Assembly: GCF_023115445.1 (NCBI RefSeq)
Contig: NZ_JALDUI010000003.1
Span: 82,108 to 146,107, forward strand
Reading direction: 5' to 3'
From: Streptococcus sp. oral taxon 431
Lineage (GTDB): Bacteria > Bacillota > Bacilli > Lactobacillales > Streptococcaceae
Length of the DNA stretch: 64,000 nucleotides
Every line of letters starts with the position of its first letter. The stretch's first letter is position 1. A program made the position numbers and the translations under genes. Shown in pieces: positions 10,147 through 22,024 of the stretch. The notes under the pieces were generated by a model. The model searched no databases. It had not been told where the DNA came from and worked only from the letters and a program-made list of their open reading frames with translations.

Positions 10147-10175
10147 GTGTCAAATGGTGTAAATTTTGATATAAT
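10147..10175 (+). promoter_or_regulatory. dinG promoter, predicted leaderless transcript
   Basis: Extended -10 TGaTATAAT (TATAAT 10170-10175) with GTGTCA at 10147-10152, 17 bp spacer. Only 5 nt separate the -10 from the ATG at 10181, so transcription should start at or next to the start codon. No Shine-Dalgarno exists upstream. Confidence 0.75.
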
Positions 10176-10180
10176 TTTTA

Positions 10181-12634
10181 ATGATGAATTTTAGAAATGA
10201 TCGGTATGTTGTCGTGGATTTAGAAGCGACCAGTACCGGAAGCAAGGCAAAAATTATCCAAGTAGGAATCGTGGTCATTGAAAATGGCGAGATTGTTGAC
10301 CAATTTGCAACGGATGTCAATCCCCACGAACCCTTGGATTCTCATATCAAAGAATTAACGGGCTTGACCGATCAGCGACTAGCAGAGGCACCGGAATTTT
10401 CTCAGGTGGCTGGAAAAATTTTTGACTTGGTCAAGGACGGTGTTTTTGTTGCGCACAATGTCCAGTTCGATGCTAATTTGTTGGCAGAATTTCTCTTTTT
10501 TGAAGGTTATGAATTGCGCACTCCTCGTATCGATACAGTCGAGTTGGCTCAGGTTTTTTATCCTCAGCTTGAAAAGTATAATCTGGGGATTCTCTGTCAA
10601 GAGTTGGGAATTTCACTAGAAAAAGCCCATACGGCCTTATCAGATGCCCAAGCAACAGCAGAGCTCTTTCTCTGTATGCGACAAAAAATGTTTCAATTGC
10701 CAAAAGGCTTATTGGAGCGCTTGTTAAGTTTGTCAGATGGTTTATTATATGAGTCTTATCTGGTCATTGAGGAAGTTTATCAGAAGCAGTCCATCCTAGT
10801 TGAACATGACTTGGTAGAGGTGCAAGGTTTATTTTTAAGAAAAGAAAAGCCAGCCCTTTCTCCACGCAAACTCTCAAAAGATTTCCAGACCAATATTGCC
10901 TTGTTGGATTTGGAAGATAGAGCCCCGCAAGCTAGCTTTGCTCAAAAGGTTCAAGATTTTCTACAGAATGAGAAAATTGCCTTTGTGCAAGCTCAGACTG
11001 GAATTGGAAAAACCTACGGCTATCTCCTGCCAGCCTTATCACTAGAAAACGAAAAAGGAATCCTCATCAGTGTTCCTACTAAAGTTCTACAAAATCAAGT
11101 GATGCAAGAAGAGGCTCGTAGATTGGAAGAGGTCTTTCACCTTTCGATTCATAGTCTGAAAGGACCACAAAATTACTTAAAACTAGATGCCTTTCACGCA
11201 GCGCTAGAGGAAGAAGATTCCAATCGCTTGTACACACGTTTCAAGATGCAACTTCTAGTTTGGTTGACTGAAACAGAAACGGGGGATCTAGATGAGATTG
11301 GCCAGCTTTACCGTTACCAGCAATTTTTGCCAAACTTGGTGCATGATGGTAATCTTCCCAAAGCTTCTCTCTTTTGGTTGGAGGATTTTTGGAGACGGGG
11401 GCAGAAAAAAGCTCGCTCTTGCCAGCTACTTGTGACCAATCATGCTTATCTCGTTACCCGACTTGAGGACGATCCCAGTCTACTAGAGGGCCGTCTCTTG
11501 ATCTTGGATGAGGCCCAGAAGATCTTATTAACTTTGGAAAATCTTTCGCAGAAGAGTTTCGTTTTAAACGACATAGTAGACCAGCTAGATCAAGCCTTAG
11601 TTCGAGAAAAAGGGACGCTTCAAAGACGCTTGATGGAGAGTATTCGCTTTGAGCTTTGTTACTTGATGGATCAGTTCCTATCTGGCAAACGAAGAATGTG
11701 CCCGACGACTACAATGGCACAACTCCAACAGGATTTCTCAGAGTTAGAAGTTCAAGGTTTTCAGGACTATCAGCGATTTTTCTGCACTGATGGAGAATTT
11801 TGGCTATCAGCCTCAGACTTGTCTAGCAAGAAGGTTGTCATTTCTTCCAGTCGCAATCAACGTCTGCTCTTTTCTGAAATTTTTCCAGAGACTTGTCAGC
11901 TATTAGCTGTCTCTGCAACCTTGGAAATTAGTAGCAGAGTATCTTTACCAGAACTAATGGGATTCTCGCATGCAGCTTTTGACAGACTGGATGAGAATTT
12001 TCAAGAAAATCAAGAAATTTTGGTCGTCAAGGATTTTCCATTGGTGACAGAAACCTCTCAAGAAGACTATGCTCAGGCTCTCGTAGAAGTGCTGGAAGAT
12101 TTGTCCTATCTTGAAGAACCCATGCTCGTTTTATTCACTTCAAAAGACCTTTTGTTGCAGGTATCAGACTCTCTATCTCTTTCTCATCTAGCTCAGTATA
12201 AAAACGGAGATCCGGCTCAACTCAAGAAACGATTTGAAAGAGGAGACTCTCAACTCTTACTAGGGACAGGAAGTTTTTGGGAGGGAGTTGATTTTGCAAC
12301 TCACCCTCGAGTGATTGAAGTGGTAACACGCTTGCCCTTCCAAAATCCAGAAGATCCCTTTACGAAAAAAATGAATCAGGAACTGCGTCTTGAAGGGAAA
12401 AATCCTTTCTATGACTATCAACTGCCGATGGCTATTATTCGCCTCAAACAAGCGATTGGTAGAACCATGCGTCGTCTTGGACAGCGCTCATCTGTCCTTA
12501 TCTTGGATAGCCGAATGACAAGCAAACGATATGGAAAGCAGATTAGCAAGGCTTTGTCACAGACTAGTCGAGTGAGAGAAGTTGGCAAAGAGCAAGTATT
12601 CTCAAAAGTTCAAGAATTTTTACACACACATTGA
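10181..12634 (+). CDS. dinG: DinG-family exonuclease/helicase (817 aa)
   Basis: DNA repair enzyme of the Gram-positive DinG type: an N-terminal DEDD 3'-5' exonuclease domain joined to an XPD-like superfamily 2 helicase. Exonuclease motifs: VVVDLEATST (about residues 10-20), FVAHNVQFDANLL and HTALSDAQATAELF. Helicase motifs: Walker A QTGIGKT (about 272-278), Walker B-like LILDEAQK (DEAQ rather than DEAH), and a C-terminal AIGRTMRR motif VI. The Cys that would bind an Fe-S cluster in E. coli DinG are not obvious, as expected for this subfamily, which has nuclease activity instead. The start at ATG 10181 has no SD and lies 5 nt after the -10 box. A second ATG follows directly. Confidence 0.93.
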   Translation: MMNFRNDRYVVVDLEATSTGSKAKIIQVGIVVIENGEIVDQFATDVNPHEPLDSHIKELTGLTDQRLAEAPEFSQVAGKIFDLVKDGVFVAHNVQFDANLLAEFLFFEGYELRTPRIDTVELAQVFYPQLEKYNLGILCQELGISLEKAHTALSDAQATAELFLCMRQKMFQLPKGLLERLLSLSDGLLYESYLVIEEVYQKQSILVEHDLVEVQGLFLRKEKPALSPRKLSKDFQTNIALLDLEDRAPQASFAQKVQDFLQNEKIAFVQAQTGIGKTYGYLLPALSLENEKGILISVPTKVLQNQVMQEEARRLEEVFHLSIHSLKGPQNYLKLDAFHAALEEEDSNRLYTRFKMQLLVWLTETETGDLDEIGQLYRYQQFLPNLVHDGNLPKASLFWLEDFWRRGQKKARSCQLLVTNHAYLVTRLEDDPSLLEGRLLILDEAQKILLTLENLSQKSFVLNDIVDQLDQALVREKGTLQRRLMESIRFELCYLMDQFLSGKRRMCPTTTMAQLQQDFSELEVQGFQDYQRFFCTDGEFWLSASDLSSKKVVISSSRNQRLLFSEIFPETCQLLAVSATLEISSRVSLPELMGFSHAAFDRLDENFQENQEILVVKDFPLVTETSQEDYAQALVEVLEDLSYLEEPMLVLFTSKDLLLQVSDSLSLSHLAQYKNGDPAQLKKRFERGDSQLLLGTGSFWEGVDFATHPRVIEVVTRLPFQNPEDPFTKKMNQELRLEGKNPFYDYQLPMAIIRLKQAIGRTMRRLGQRSSVLILDSRMTSKRYGKQISKALSQTSRVREVGKEQVFSKVQEFLHTH

Positions 12635-12666
12635 AATAAACATCTGAAAGAATGAAGGAGACCTTT

Positions 12667-13890
12667 ATGAAACGTTCTCTCGACTCTCGAGTCGATTATA
12701 GTTTGATTTTACCAGTATTTTGTTTGCTGGTGATTGGAGTTGTGGCTATTTACATAGCTGTCAGTCATGACTATCCACATAATATTTGGCCTATTCTCGG
12801 TCAGCAACTAGCTTGGATCGTATTGGGAATTGTTATCAGCTTTGTAGTCATGTTCTTTAATACAAAATTTTTATGGCAGGCGACTCCCTATCTCTACGCC
12901 CTAGGTCTAGTCCTTATGGTTTTACCCTTGATTTTTTACAATCCCAATTTAGTGGCAGCAACAGGGGCTAAAAACTGGGTGTCAATTGGAGGAGTGACAC
13001 TTTTCCAACCTTCCGAATTCATGAAAATTTCCTATATTTTAATCTTGGCTCGGGTTGTTGTTCAATTCACACAGAAACACAAGGAAAGTGAACGAACGAT
13101 TCCTTTAGATTTCCTCTTGATACTGTGGATGATTATCTTCACGCTGCCAGTCTTAGGTTTACTGGCCCTGCAGAGTGACTTAGGAACGGCCTTGGTCTTT
13201 GTCGCAATCTTTGCGGGACTGGTCTTGCTTTCTGGAGTATCATGGAAAATCATCATTCCAATTTTTGTAACAGCTGTATCGGGAATTGCAGGATTTTTGG
13301 CAATTTTCATCACAAAAGATGGGCGTGCTTTTATACATCAAATCGGGATGCCAACCTATCAGATTAACCGTATCCTTGCCTGGCTCAATCCATTTGATTA
13401 TGCACAAACGACCACCTATCAACAGGCCCAAGGGCAAATCGCCATCGGTAGTGGAGGTCTGTTTGGTCAAGGATTTAATGTATCCAATCTCCTCATTCCT
13501 GTTCGTGAGAGTGATATGATTTTTACAGTCATTGCAGAAGATTTTGGTTTTATCGGATCTGTCCTTGTAATTACACTTTATCTCCTACTTATCTATCGAA
13601 TGTTAAAAATCACTCTGAAGTCCAATAACCAATTTTATACCTACATTTCAACTGGATTTATTATGATGCTCTTGTTCCATATCTTTGAAAACATTGGGGC
13701 GGTGACAGGCCTGCTACCTCTGACAGGGATTCCTCTGCCGTTCATTTCCCAAGGGGGCTCAGCCATTATCAGTAATCTGATTGGTGTTGGTTTGCTTCTA
13801 TCGATGAGTTATCAAACGCATCTAGCCGAAGAAAAGAGCGGTAAGACAAGATTTAAACGTAAGAAAGTTGTTTTGAAAAAAGTTAAATAA
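12667..13890 (+). CDS. rodA: RodA/FtsW SEDS-family peptidoglycan glycosyltransferase
   Basis: SEDS polytopic membrane protein that polymerises lipid II into glycan strands with a partner class B PBP. About ten hydrophobic segments over 407 aa. Seen: GAKNWVSIGGVTLFQPSEFMKI (the SEDS signature, abbreviated), LQSDLGTALVF, and near the C-terminus GLLPLTGIPLPFISQGGSA. The start is ATG 12667, behind AAGGAG; the upstream in-frame ATG 12652 contains that SD. RodA rather than FtsW is favoured by the short tails and by my recollection of the pneumococcal gene order (dinG-rodA-DJ-1-HAD-gyrB). Basic C-terminal tail (KRKKVVLKKVK). Confidence 0.9.
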   Translation: MKRSLDSRVDYSLILPVFCLLVIGVVAIYIAVSHDYPHNIWPILGQQLAWIVLGIVISFVVMFFNTKFLWQATPYLYALGLVLMVLPLIFYNPNLVAATGAKNWVSIGGVTLFQPSEFMKISYILILARVVVQFTQKHKESERTIPLDFLLILWMIIFTLPVLGLLALQSDLGTALVFVAIFAGLVLLSGVSWKIIIPIFVTAVSGIAGFLAIFITKDGRAFIHQIGMPTYQINRILAWLNPFDYAQTTTYQQAQGQIAIGSGGLFGQGFNVSNLLIPVRESDMIFTVIAEDFGFIGSVLVITLYLLLIYRMLKITLKSNNQFYTYISTGFIMMLLFHIFENIGAVTGLLPLTGIPLPFISQGGSAIISNLIGVGLLLSMSYQTHLAEEKSGKTRFKRKKVVLKKVK

Positions 13891-13900
13891 GGAGTAAATC

Positions 13901-14452
13901 ATGGCTAAAGTAGCAGTTATCTTAGCAGAGGGCTTTGAAGAAATCGAAGCCCTAACAGTTGTGGACGTATTACGTCGTGCCAATATTACTTGTCATATGG
14001 TTGGTTTTGAAGACCGAGTGACGGGATCACATGCCATCCAAGTACAAGCAGATCGTGTGTTTGATGGTGATTTATCTGACTACGACATGATTGTCTTACC
14101 AGGAGGTATGCCAGGTTCAGCTCACTTGCGTGATAATGAGCAATTGATTGCTGAACTTCAAAAATGTGAGCAAGTTGGTAAAAAAGTAGCAGCCATTTGT
14201 GCAGCACCAATTGTACTGAATCGAGCTGGTCTCCTCAAGGATAAAGTGTTCACCTGCTATGATGGTGTCCAAGAGCAAATTACTGATGGCCATTATCGAA
14301 AGGAAACAGTAGTTGTCGATGGTCAGTTGACTACCAGTCGCGGTCCAGCAACTGCCCTTGCCTTTGCTTATAACTTAGTAGAACAACTTGGTGGAGATGC
14401 AAATGCTTTGAGAGCAGCCATGCTCTATCGTGATGTGTTTGGAATAGATTAA
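13901..14452 (+). CDS. DJ-1/PfpI family protein (183 aa)
   Basis: Member of the DJ-1/YajL/ThiJ class of glutamine-amidotransferase-like proteins, generally linked to oxidative or electrophile stress. Seen: N-terminal AEGFEEIEALTVVDVLRRA with the conserved Glu, LPGGMPGSAHLR, and the nucleophile elbow AICAAPIVL with Cys100. Often annotated as a thiazole monophosphate biosynthesis protein, which is a historical name without enzymatic support. It begins 10 bp after the RodA-like gene with a GGAG SD, so it is probably in the same transcript, and ends at a strong terminator. Confidence 0.92.
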   Translation: MAKVAVILAEGFEEIEALTVVDVLRRANITCHMVGFEDRVTGSHAIQVQADRVFDGDLSDYDMIVLPGGMPGSAHLRDNEQLIAELQKCEQVGKKVAAICAAPIVLNRAGLLKDKVFTCYDGVQEQITDGHYRKETVVVDGQLTTSRGPATALAFAYNLVEQLGGDANALRAAMLYRDVFGID

Positions 14453-14457
14453 CTAAA

Positions 14458-14498
14458 ACGAGAGGAATCTATCAATTAGGGGATTCTTCTCGTTTTTT
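14458..14498 (+). terminator. Terminator after DJ-1 gene
   Basis: Stem ACGAGAGGAATC / GATTCTTCTCGT with one mismatch, loop of 12 nt, then a T6 run. Confidence 0.85.
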
Positions 14499-14541
14499 AC
14501 TGTTAAAATAGAAGGAAATCGTCGCTTTTTTGATAAAAAAA

Positions 14542-14550
14542 TGCTATAAT
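14542..14550 (+). promoter_or_regulatory. HAD gene promoter, predicted leaderless transcript
   Basis: Extended -10 TGcTATAAT; the hexamer is 14545-14550 and the ATG begins at 14558, 7 nt later. The in-frame ATG at 14549 lies inside the -10 hexamer and cannot be the start of this transcript. No clear -35. Confidence 0.72.
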
Positions 14551-14557
14551 GAAGGGT

Positions 14558-17097
<2,540 letters not shown>

Positions 17098-17133
17098 AAA
17101 AATTTGGAAATAGTTCCCATGGTTTGAAAAATA

Positions 17134-17142
17134 TGATATAAT
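17134..17142 (+). promoter_or_regulatory. ezrA promoter -10
   Basis: Extended -10 TGaTATAAT with a weak TTCCCA -35 at 17114-17119. There is no terminator after gyrB, so ezrA may also receive read-through. Confidence 0.6.
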
Positions 17143-17178
17143 CATTACAATTGTTTCAAGTATAAAAAGGAGTTTGAT

Positions 17179-18906
17179 ATGTCTGATAATCTGTTGATTA
17201 TTATTATGATTGTAATCGCGACTCTTCTGATCATTGCTTATGTTGTAGCGATTTTGTTACGCAAACGAAATGAAAAGAGGCTCGCAGTACTAGAAGGAAG
17301 AAAGGAAGAGTTGTATAACCTTCCAGTTAACGATGAAGTAGAAGCTGTTAAGAATATGCATCTGATTGGTCAAAGTCAGATTGCATTTAGAGAGTGGAAT
17401 CAAAAATGGGTAGACCTATCCCTCAACTCATTTGCGGATATTGAGAATAATCTGTTTGAAGCAGAAGGGTACAATAATTCATTTCGCTTCTTGAAAGCTC
17501 AACACAAAATTGATCAAATTGAAAGCCAGATTACCCTTATCGAAGAAGATATTGCTTCCATTCGAAATGCTTTGGCAGATCTAGAAAAACAAGAATCAAA
17601 AAATAGTGGTCGTGTCTTGCATGCTTTAGATTTATTTGAAAGCCTGCAGAAAACAGTCGCAGAAGACTCTGAGAAATATGGTCAAGCACTTCCTGAAATT
17701 GAAAAACAATTGGAGAACATCCAATCAGAATTTTCTCAATTTGTGACGCTAAACTCTTCAGGAGATCCAGTTGAAGCAGCAGGAATTCTGGATAATGCTG
17801 AAAATCATATCCTCGCTTTGACGCATATCGTAGAGAGAATTCCAGCAATTGTTACTAAACTAACGACAGAACTCCCTGATCAACTTGAAGATCTAGAGGC
17901 TGGCTATCGTAAGTTGCTTGATGCCAACTATCACTTTGTAGAAACTGACATTGAATCACGTTTACAGTTATTGTATGAAGCTTTGAAAAATAACCAAGAA
18001 AATATTAAAAAATTGGAATTGGACAATGCTGAATATGAAAATAATCAGATTCAAGAAGAAATCAATGCTCTCTATAGTATTTTCACACGAGAGATTGCTT
18101 CTCAAAAGGTTGTTGAAAACTTGTTGTCAACACTTCCAACCTATCTTGACCACTTAAAAGACAATAATCAAGTCTTAGTGAAAGATATTGAACGCTTGAG
18201 CAAAACTTACTTGATGTCTGAGAGTGATGTAAATCATGTTCGTCGTCTTCAAGTGGATTTGGATTCCCTAGAACTTACAGTTAGCGATTTGACTTCAGAA
18301 CAAGAGGAATATTCAGAAGCTTACTCTGTATTGGAAGAACGTTTAGAAAATGTTCAAGCTACATTAAAAGAAATTGAAGATGATCAAGTTTCAGTGAGCG
18401 AACGTCTAGTGCAGATTGAAAAAGATGATGTTAATGCACGTCAAAAGGCAAATGTTTACGTCAATCGCCTTCACACAATCAAGCGCTACATGGAAAAGAG
18501 AAATCTTCCAGGAATCCCACAGAACTTCTTGAAATTGTTCTTTGCTGCTAGCCATAGTACAGAGGATTTGATGGCAGAATTGGAACAGTCACAAGTCAAC
18601 ATTGAGTCTGTCAACCGTATTTTAGAAATTGCAACTCACGATATGGAAATTCTGGAAACAGAAACATACAGCATCGTACAACATGCTACCTTGACTGAAC
18701 AATTACTTCAATACTCTAACCGCTACAGATCATTTGATGAAGGGATTCAACAAGCCTTCCACGAATCTTTAGAAATCTTTGAAAATGCCTTTGATTATCA
18801 AGCATCTTTCGAAAAGATTTCCCAAGCTTTGGAAGTTGCTGAACCAGGGGTAACAAATCGCTTTGTTTCCTCATATGAAAAAACAAGAGAAATCATTCGA
18901 TTTTAA
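17179..18906 (+). CDS. ezrA: Septation ring formation regulator EzrA
   Basis: Membrane-anchored spectrin-like coiled-coil protein that controls FtsZ ring assembly and divisome function. One N-terminal membrane segment (residues about 4-26, IIIMIVIATLLIIAYVVAIL) leaves a long cytoplasmic coiled-coil tail of about 545 aa rich in Glu/Leu/Gln heptads. Total 575 aa, the usual length. SD AAGGAG before ATG 17179. It directly precedes a dispersed repeat that carries its terminator. Confidence 0.95.
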   Translation: MSDNLLIIIMIVIATLLIIAYVVAILLRKRNEKRLAVLEGRKEELYNLPVNDEVEAVKNMHLIGQSQIAFREWNQKWVDLSLNSFADIENNLFEAEGYNNSFRFLKAQHKIDQIESQITLIEEDIASIRNALADLEKQESKNSGRVLHALDLFESLQKTVAEDSEKYGQALPEIEKQLENIQSEFSQFVTLNSSGDPVEAAGILDNAENHILALTHIVERIPAIVTKLTTELPDQLEDLEAGYRKLLDANYHFVETDIESRLQLLYEALKNNQENIKKLELDNAEYENNQIQEEINALYSIFTREIASQKVVENLLSTLPTYLDHLKDNNQVLVKDIERLSKTYLMSESDVNHVRRLQVDLDSLELTVSDLTSEQEEYSEAYSVLEERLENVQATLKEIEDDQVSVSERLVQIEKDDVNARQKANVYVNRLHTIKRYMEKRNLPGIPQNFLKLFFAASHSTEDLMAELEQSQVNIESVNRILEIATHDMEILETETYSIVQHATLTEQLLQYSNRYRSFDEGIQQAFHESLEIFENAFDYQASFEKISQALEVAEPGVTNRFVSSYEKTREIIRF

Positions 18907-18911
18907 TTAAG

Positions 18912-19084
18912 AAAAGGCGGTGGGACAGAAATCGATAGACAAAGTCTCGATTTCGTAGTCCCAGCCCCGCGAAGATGATTAGGAGTTTTTGGAGTCTAAA
19001 AGACGAACAAAAAGTCCAATCAGCTACCGCGTCAAAGTTTGATTGCTAATAAAAAGTGAGGTCGGGATCTTTTGTCCCAACCTC
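18912..19084 (+). repeat. Dispersed intergenic element copy A, with terminator
   Basis: About 173 bp, nearly identical to 49942-50121 (about 95% by eye). The first part folds as nested inverted repeats: outer TGGGAC/GTCCCA around inner ATCGA/TCGAT. The last part, GAGGTCGGGATC-TTTT-GTCCCAACCTC (19058-19084), is a terminator hairpin. It starts 6 bp after the ezrA stop. It is not BOX; it resembles the GTGGGACAGAAATCG-type repeats I recall from streptococci. Confidence 0.85.
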
Positions 19085-19133
19085 TTTCTTTTACCTTTCT
19101 TTTCTTAAAAAATGGACATTTTCCTATTTATCA

Positions 19134-19162
19134 TTGAAATTATAGGCCTGATTTGATATGAT
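19134..19162 (+). promoter_or_regulatory. pgdA promoter, predicted leaderless transcript
   Basis: TTGAAA (19134-19139), 17 bp spacer, extended -10 TGaTATGAT (19157-19162). The ATG of pgdA begins at 19169, exactly 7 nt after the -10, so the transcript should start at the A of ATG. No SD. Confidence 0.82.
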
Positions 19163-19168
19163 AAGACT

Positions 19169-20560
19169 ATGACTAAAAAAAGAACAAATTGTAAAACAAA
19201 TGACAAGAAGAAAAGAAATTTATGGATTATTGTGGGGCTTCTATTCTTCACAATCCTAACATTAGGTGCAGGTATTGCTTATAAAGTCTTGACCAAGCAA
19301 GCTTTTGAGCAAAAAATTGAAGCACTGAAAAAAGAAAAAGATGATTCCTATTCACAAGGAAGTCAGAAAGAGAATTTTCGTAAGGGGCAGGCAGAAATCA
19401 TCACCTACTATCCTATGACGGGGGACAAGGTCATTACCTCTGTTCAGGATATCATTGTAAAAGATATTACGGATAAAGTAGAAGATAAAGAACATTTGAT
19501 TTTTTACTATTCTGAAAAAGATTCATCCTCTATCAAAGGTGTGGAGAGCCATCTTGTAAAAAAACAGGCCTATGACCTGAGTGATTCTACTGTTGTGGAA
19601 TTGGAAAATACGTCGTTAGATCAGCTTTATCTTAAGGAAGATGGAACCCTGTTTACATTAGATCAGCTCTTTACAGATGCTAGCAAAGCTAAAGAGAAGT
19701 TTCTTGAGGATATCAAGTCAACACTCCTTGATAAAAAGATCGAGCAAACACTTGTAGATCAAGTAATAGCCGATTTTTCAGCTAGCGATTTATCATCTTG
19801 GAAGTTTGCTTACAAAGATAGTCAATTGGTGTTATATCCAGTTAAAGCAACCAATAATGTAGAAGAAATAGCTTTGCCTATTTCAGACTTCTTTGATGTT
19901 GTCCAATCGTCCTATCTAACTGAAAAGGATGCAGAACTTTATAAGAAGGCTCAGGCTGAGAAAAATAAAAAAGTAGTAGCTCTTACCTTTGATGATGGAC
20001 CAGATGGAAAGACAACTCCACAAGCTTTAGATATTCTAGCCAAGTACAAGATCAAAGCAACCTTCTTTGTACAAGGAAAAAATATTTCAGGTAATGAGTC
20101 GATCCTTAAACGTATGCAGTCTGAAGGTCATGAAGTTGGAAACCATAGCTGGAATCATCCAATTTTAACAAAACTGTCATTGGAAGATGCTAAGAAACAA
20201 ATTACGGATACAGAAGATGCTATTACAAAAGTACTTGGGAAAAGCTCTAAATTGATGCGACCACCATACGGTGCAATCTCAGATGATATTCGCAATAGTC
20301 TTGATTTAAGCTTTATCATGTGGGATGTGGATAGTTTGGATTGGAAGAGTAAAAATGAAGCAGCGATTTTGACAGAAATTCAGCGTCAGGCAAGCAATGG
20401 ATCTATCATTTTAATGCACGATATCCATCAGCCATCAGTAAATTCGCTTCCAAAAGTAATTGAGTATCTACAGGAACAAGGTTATAGTTTTGTGACTGTA
20501 TCAGATCTACTCAACACTCGTTTGAAGCCACATGAGATTTACTATTCTCGTAACCAGTAA
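19169..20560 (+). CDS. pgdA: Peptidoglycan N-acetylglucosamine deacetylase PgdA
   Basis: Membrane-anchored metal-dependent deacetylase (carbohydrate esterase 4) that removes acetyl groups from GlcNAc of peptidoglycan and so gives lysozyme resistance. 463 aa, the length I recall for the pneumococcal enzyme. Lys-rich cytoplasmic start, one membrane segment (about residues 23-43), a linker domain, then the NodB domain: D275 and D276 in TFDDGPD, H326 and H330 in HSWNH, RPPYG, and the catalytic His417 in LMHD. Metal ligands D276/H326/H330 are all present, so the enzyme looks active. The start has no SD and is predicted leaderless. Confidence 0.96.
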   Translation: MTKKRTNCKTNDKKKRNLWIIVGLLFFTILTLGAGIAYKVLTKQAFEQKIEALKKEKDDSYSQGSQKENFRKGQAEIITYYPMTGDKVITSVQDIIVKDITDKVEDKEHLIFYYSEKDSSSIKGVESHLVKKQAYDLSDSTVVELENTSLDQLYLKEDGTLFTLDQLFTDASKAKEKFLEDIKSTLLDKKIEQTLVDQVIADFSASDLSSWKFAYKDSQLVLYPVKATNNVEEIALPISDFFDVVQSSYLTEKDAELYKKAQAEKNKKVVALTFDDGPDGKTTPQALDILAKYKIKATFFVQGKNISGNESILKRMQSEGHEVGNHSWNHPILTKLSLEDAKKQITDTEDAITKVLGKSSKLMRPPYGAISDDIRNSLDLSFIMWDVDSLDWKSKNEAAILTEIQRQASNGSIILMHDIHQPSVNSLPKVIEYLQEQGYSFVTVSDLLNTRLKPHEIYYSRNQ

Positions 20561-20609
20561 GTCACAGTAGGCAAATATTTAAAAAAATTTAAAAAAGATA
20601 GTTTTAATC

Positions 20610-20638
20610 TTGACAAGTAGGGGAAAACTTGATATCAT
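20610..20638 (+). promoter_or_regulatory. infC operon promoter
   Basis: TTGACA (20610-20615), 17 bp spacer, extended -10 TGaTATCAT (20633-20638). This is one of the best promoters in the window, with transcription expected near 20645. Confidence 0.85.
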
Positions 20639-20644
20639 ATAAAA

Positions 20645-20801
20645 GTTGAGAAAAGCAGAAGTGAGAACTTCTCGCCTTGCGACTAACGTTGTCTGGCCCC
20701 TACGGATCAAATTTCAGAAATGAAATACAATCATGTAGTGCGGGTTTGCGTTAGCAAGTCCGCTCTTGTTTTTCTCTAAATTAAAAAAAGAGGTGAAAAC
20801 C
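20645..20801 (+). promoter_or_regulatory. Structured 5' leader with attenuator, infC-rpmI-rplT operon
   Basis: About 157 nt between the promoter and the infC start. It contains a hairpin (GAGAAnnnnnnnnTTCTC near 20648-20675), other local pairings, and an attenuator-like stem GCGGGTTTGC / GCAAGTCCGC (20740-20763) followed by a T-rich run. This is the arrangement of ribosomal protein L20 autoregulatory leaders in Firmicutes; assignment to a specific Rfam family needs a covariance search. Confidence 0.72.
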
Positions 20802-21323
20802 ATAGCAAAGCAAGACTTATTCATCAATGATGAAATTCGTGTACGCGAAGTTCGCTTAATCGGTCTTGAAGGTGAGCAATTGGGTATCAAACCACTAAGC
20901 GAAGCGCAAGCACTTGCGGACGAAGCTAATGTGGACTTGGTTCTCATTCAACCTCAAGCTAAACCTCCTGTTGCAAAAATTATGGACTACGGCAAGTTCA
21001 AATTTGAGTACCAGAAGAAACAAAAAGAGCAACGCAAGAAACAAAGCGTTGTGACCGTGAAAGAAGTTCGTTTGAGCCCAGTTATCGACAAGGGTGACTT
21101 CGAAACTAAACTTCGCAATGCTCGCAAGTTCCTTGAAAAAGGAAACAAAGTGAAGGTATCCATTCGCTTTAAGGGGCGTATGATCACCCATAAAGAGATT
21201 GGTGCAAAAGTTTTAGCCGAGTTCGCTGAAGCAACTCAAGATATTGCAATCATCGAACAACGTGCTAAAATGGATGGACGCCAAATGTTTATGCAATTGG
21301 CGCCAGCAACTGACAAAAAATAA
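20802..21323 (+). CDS. infC: Translation initiation factor IF-3 (apparent AUA start)
   Basis: IF-3 binds the 30S subunit and proofreads start-codon choice. The conserved N-terminus [20 protein letters not shown] begins right after an ATA codon at 20802, with GAGGTG at 20790-20795 at ideal SD spacing. There is no ATG, and the upstream in-frame TTG at 20766 lies in the T tract of the attenuator. I therefore place the start at ATA 20802 (173 aa). Non-AUG starts of infC (AUU in E. coli and Bacillus) are known to give autoregulation because IF-3 rejects them. N- and C-terminal domains are joined by the Lys-rich linker around residues 70-85. First gene of infC-rpmI-rplT. Confidence 0.9.
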   Translation: MAKQDLFINDEIRVREVRLIGLEGEQLGIKPLSEAQALADEANVDLVLIQPQAKPPVAKIMDYGKFKFEYQKKQKEQRKKQSVVTVKEVRLSPVIDKGDFETKLRNARKFLEKGNKVKVSIRFKGRMITHKEIGAKVLAEFAEATQDIAIIEQRAKMDGRQMFMQLAPATDKK

Positions 21324-21355
21324 TTGTCAGAAAGTTAAATAAAGGAGAAAAAATC

Positions 21356-21556
21356 ATGCCAAAACAAAAAACACACCGCGCATCAGCTAAACGTTTCAAA
21401 CGTACAGGTTCTGGTGGACTTAAACGTTTCCGTGCTTACACATCTCACCGTTTCCACGGAAAAACTAAAAAACAACGTCGTCATCTTCGTAAAGCATCTA
21501 TGGTGCATTCAGGAGATTTCAAACGTATCAAAGCAATGCTTACTCGCTTGAAATAA
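21356..21556 (+). CDS. rpmI: 50S ribosomal protein L35
   Basis: Small basic large-subunit protein, 66 aa, starting [20 protein letters not shown]. Good SD (AAAGGAG) and position between infC and rplT, the standard order. Confidence 0.98.
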   Translation: MPKQKTHRASAKRFKRTGSGGLKRFRAYTSHRFHGKTKKQRRHLRKASMVHSGDFKRIKAMLTRLK

Positions 21557-21607
21557 TCGCGTATTTGTAAGTAAACAATTCTAGGAAATATTTGGAGGAA
21601 ATAAAAC

Positions 21608-21967
21608 ATGGCACGTGTTAAAGGTGGCGTTGTATCACGCAAACGTCGTAAACGTATTCTTAAATTAGCAAAAGGTTACTATGGAGCTAAACACATCTTG
21701 TTCCGTACTGCAAAAGAACAAGTAATGAACTCTTACTACTATGCATACCGTGACCGTCGTCAAAAGAAACGTGACTTCCGTAAATTGTGGATCACACGTA
21801 TCAATGCGGCAGCTCGTTTGAACGGACTTTCATACTCACAATTGATGCATGGTTTGAAATTGGCTGAGATCGAAGTTAACCGTAAAATGCTTGCTGACTT
21901 GGCTGTTAACGATGCAGCAGCTTTCACAGCTCTTGCAGATGCAGCTAAAGCAAAACTTGGTAAATAA
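21608..21967 (+). CDS. rplT: 50S ribosomal protein L20
   Basis: Large-subunit assembly protein, 119 aa, starting [20 protein letters not shown] with the usual basic N-terminal extension. In other Firmicutes L20 is the repressor that binds the operon leader. SD GGAGG before the ATG; last gene of the operon with a terminator 9 bp after the stop. Confidence 0.98.
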
Positions 21968-21975
21968 TTATTCAT

Positions 21976-22007
21976 AAGACTGGTGCAAGTTTGTCCCAGT
22001 CTTTTTT
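21976..22007 (+). terminator. Terminator after rplT
   Basis: Perfect stem AAGACTGG / CCAGTCTT with a 12-nt loop and T6. Confidence 0.9.
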
Positions 22008-22024
22008 AAACAAAGGAGAAAAAA

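Noticed and set aside
14549..14557. ATG 14549 as start of the HAD gene
   Set aside because: It overlaps the TATAAT hexamer, so it would not be in the mRNA.
20766..20801. TTG start for infC giving a 185-aa protein
   Set aside because: It lies within the T tract of the attenuator stem and has no SD; conserved IF-3 sequence begins later, after ATA 20802.
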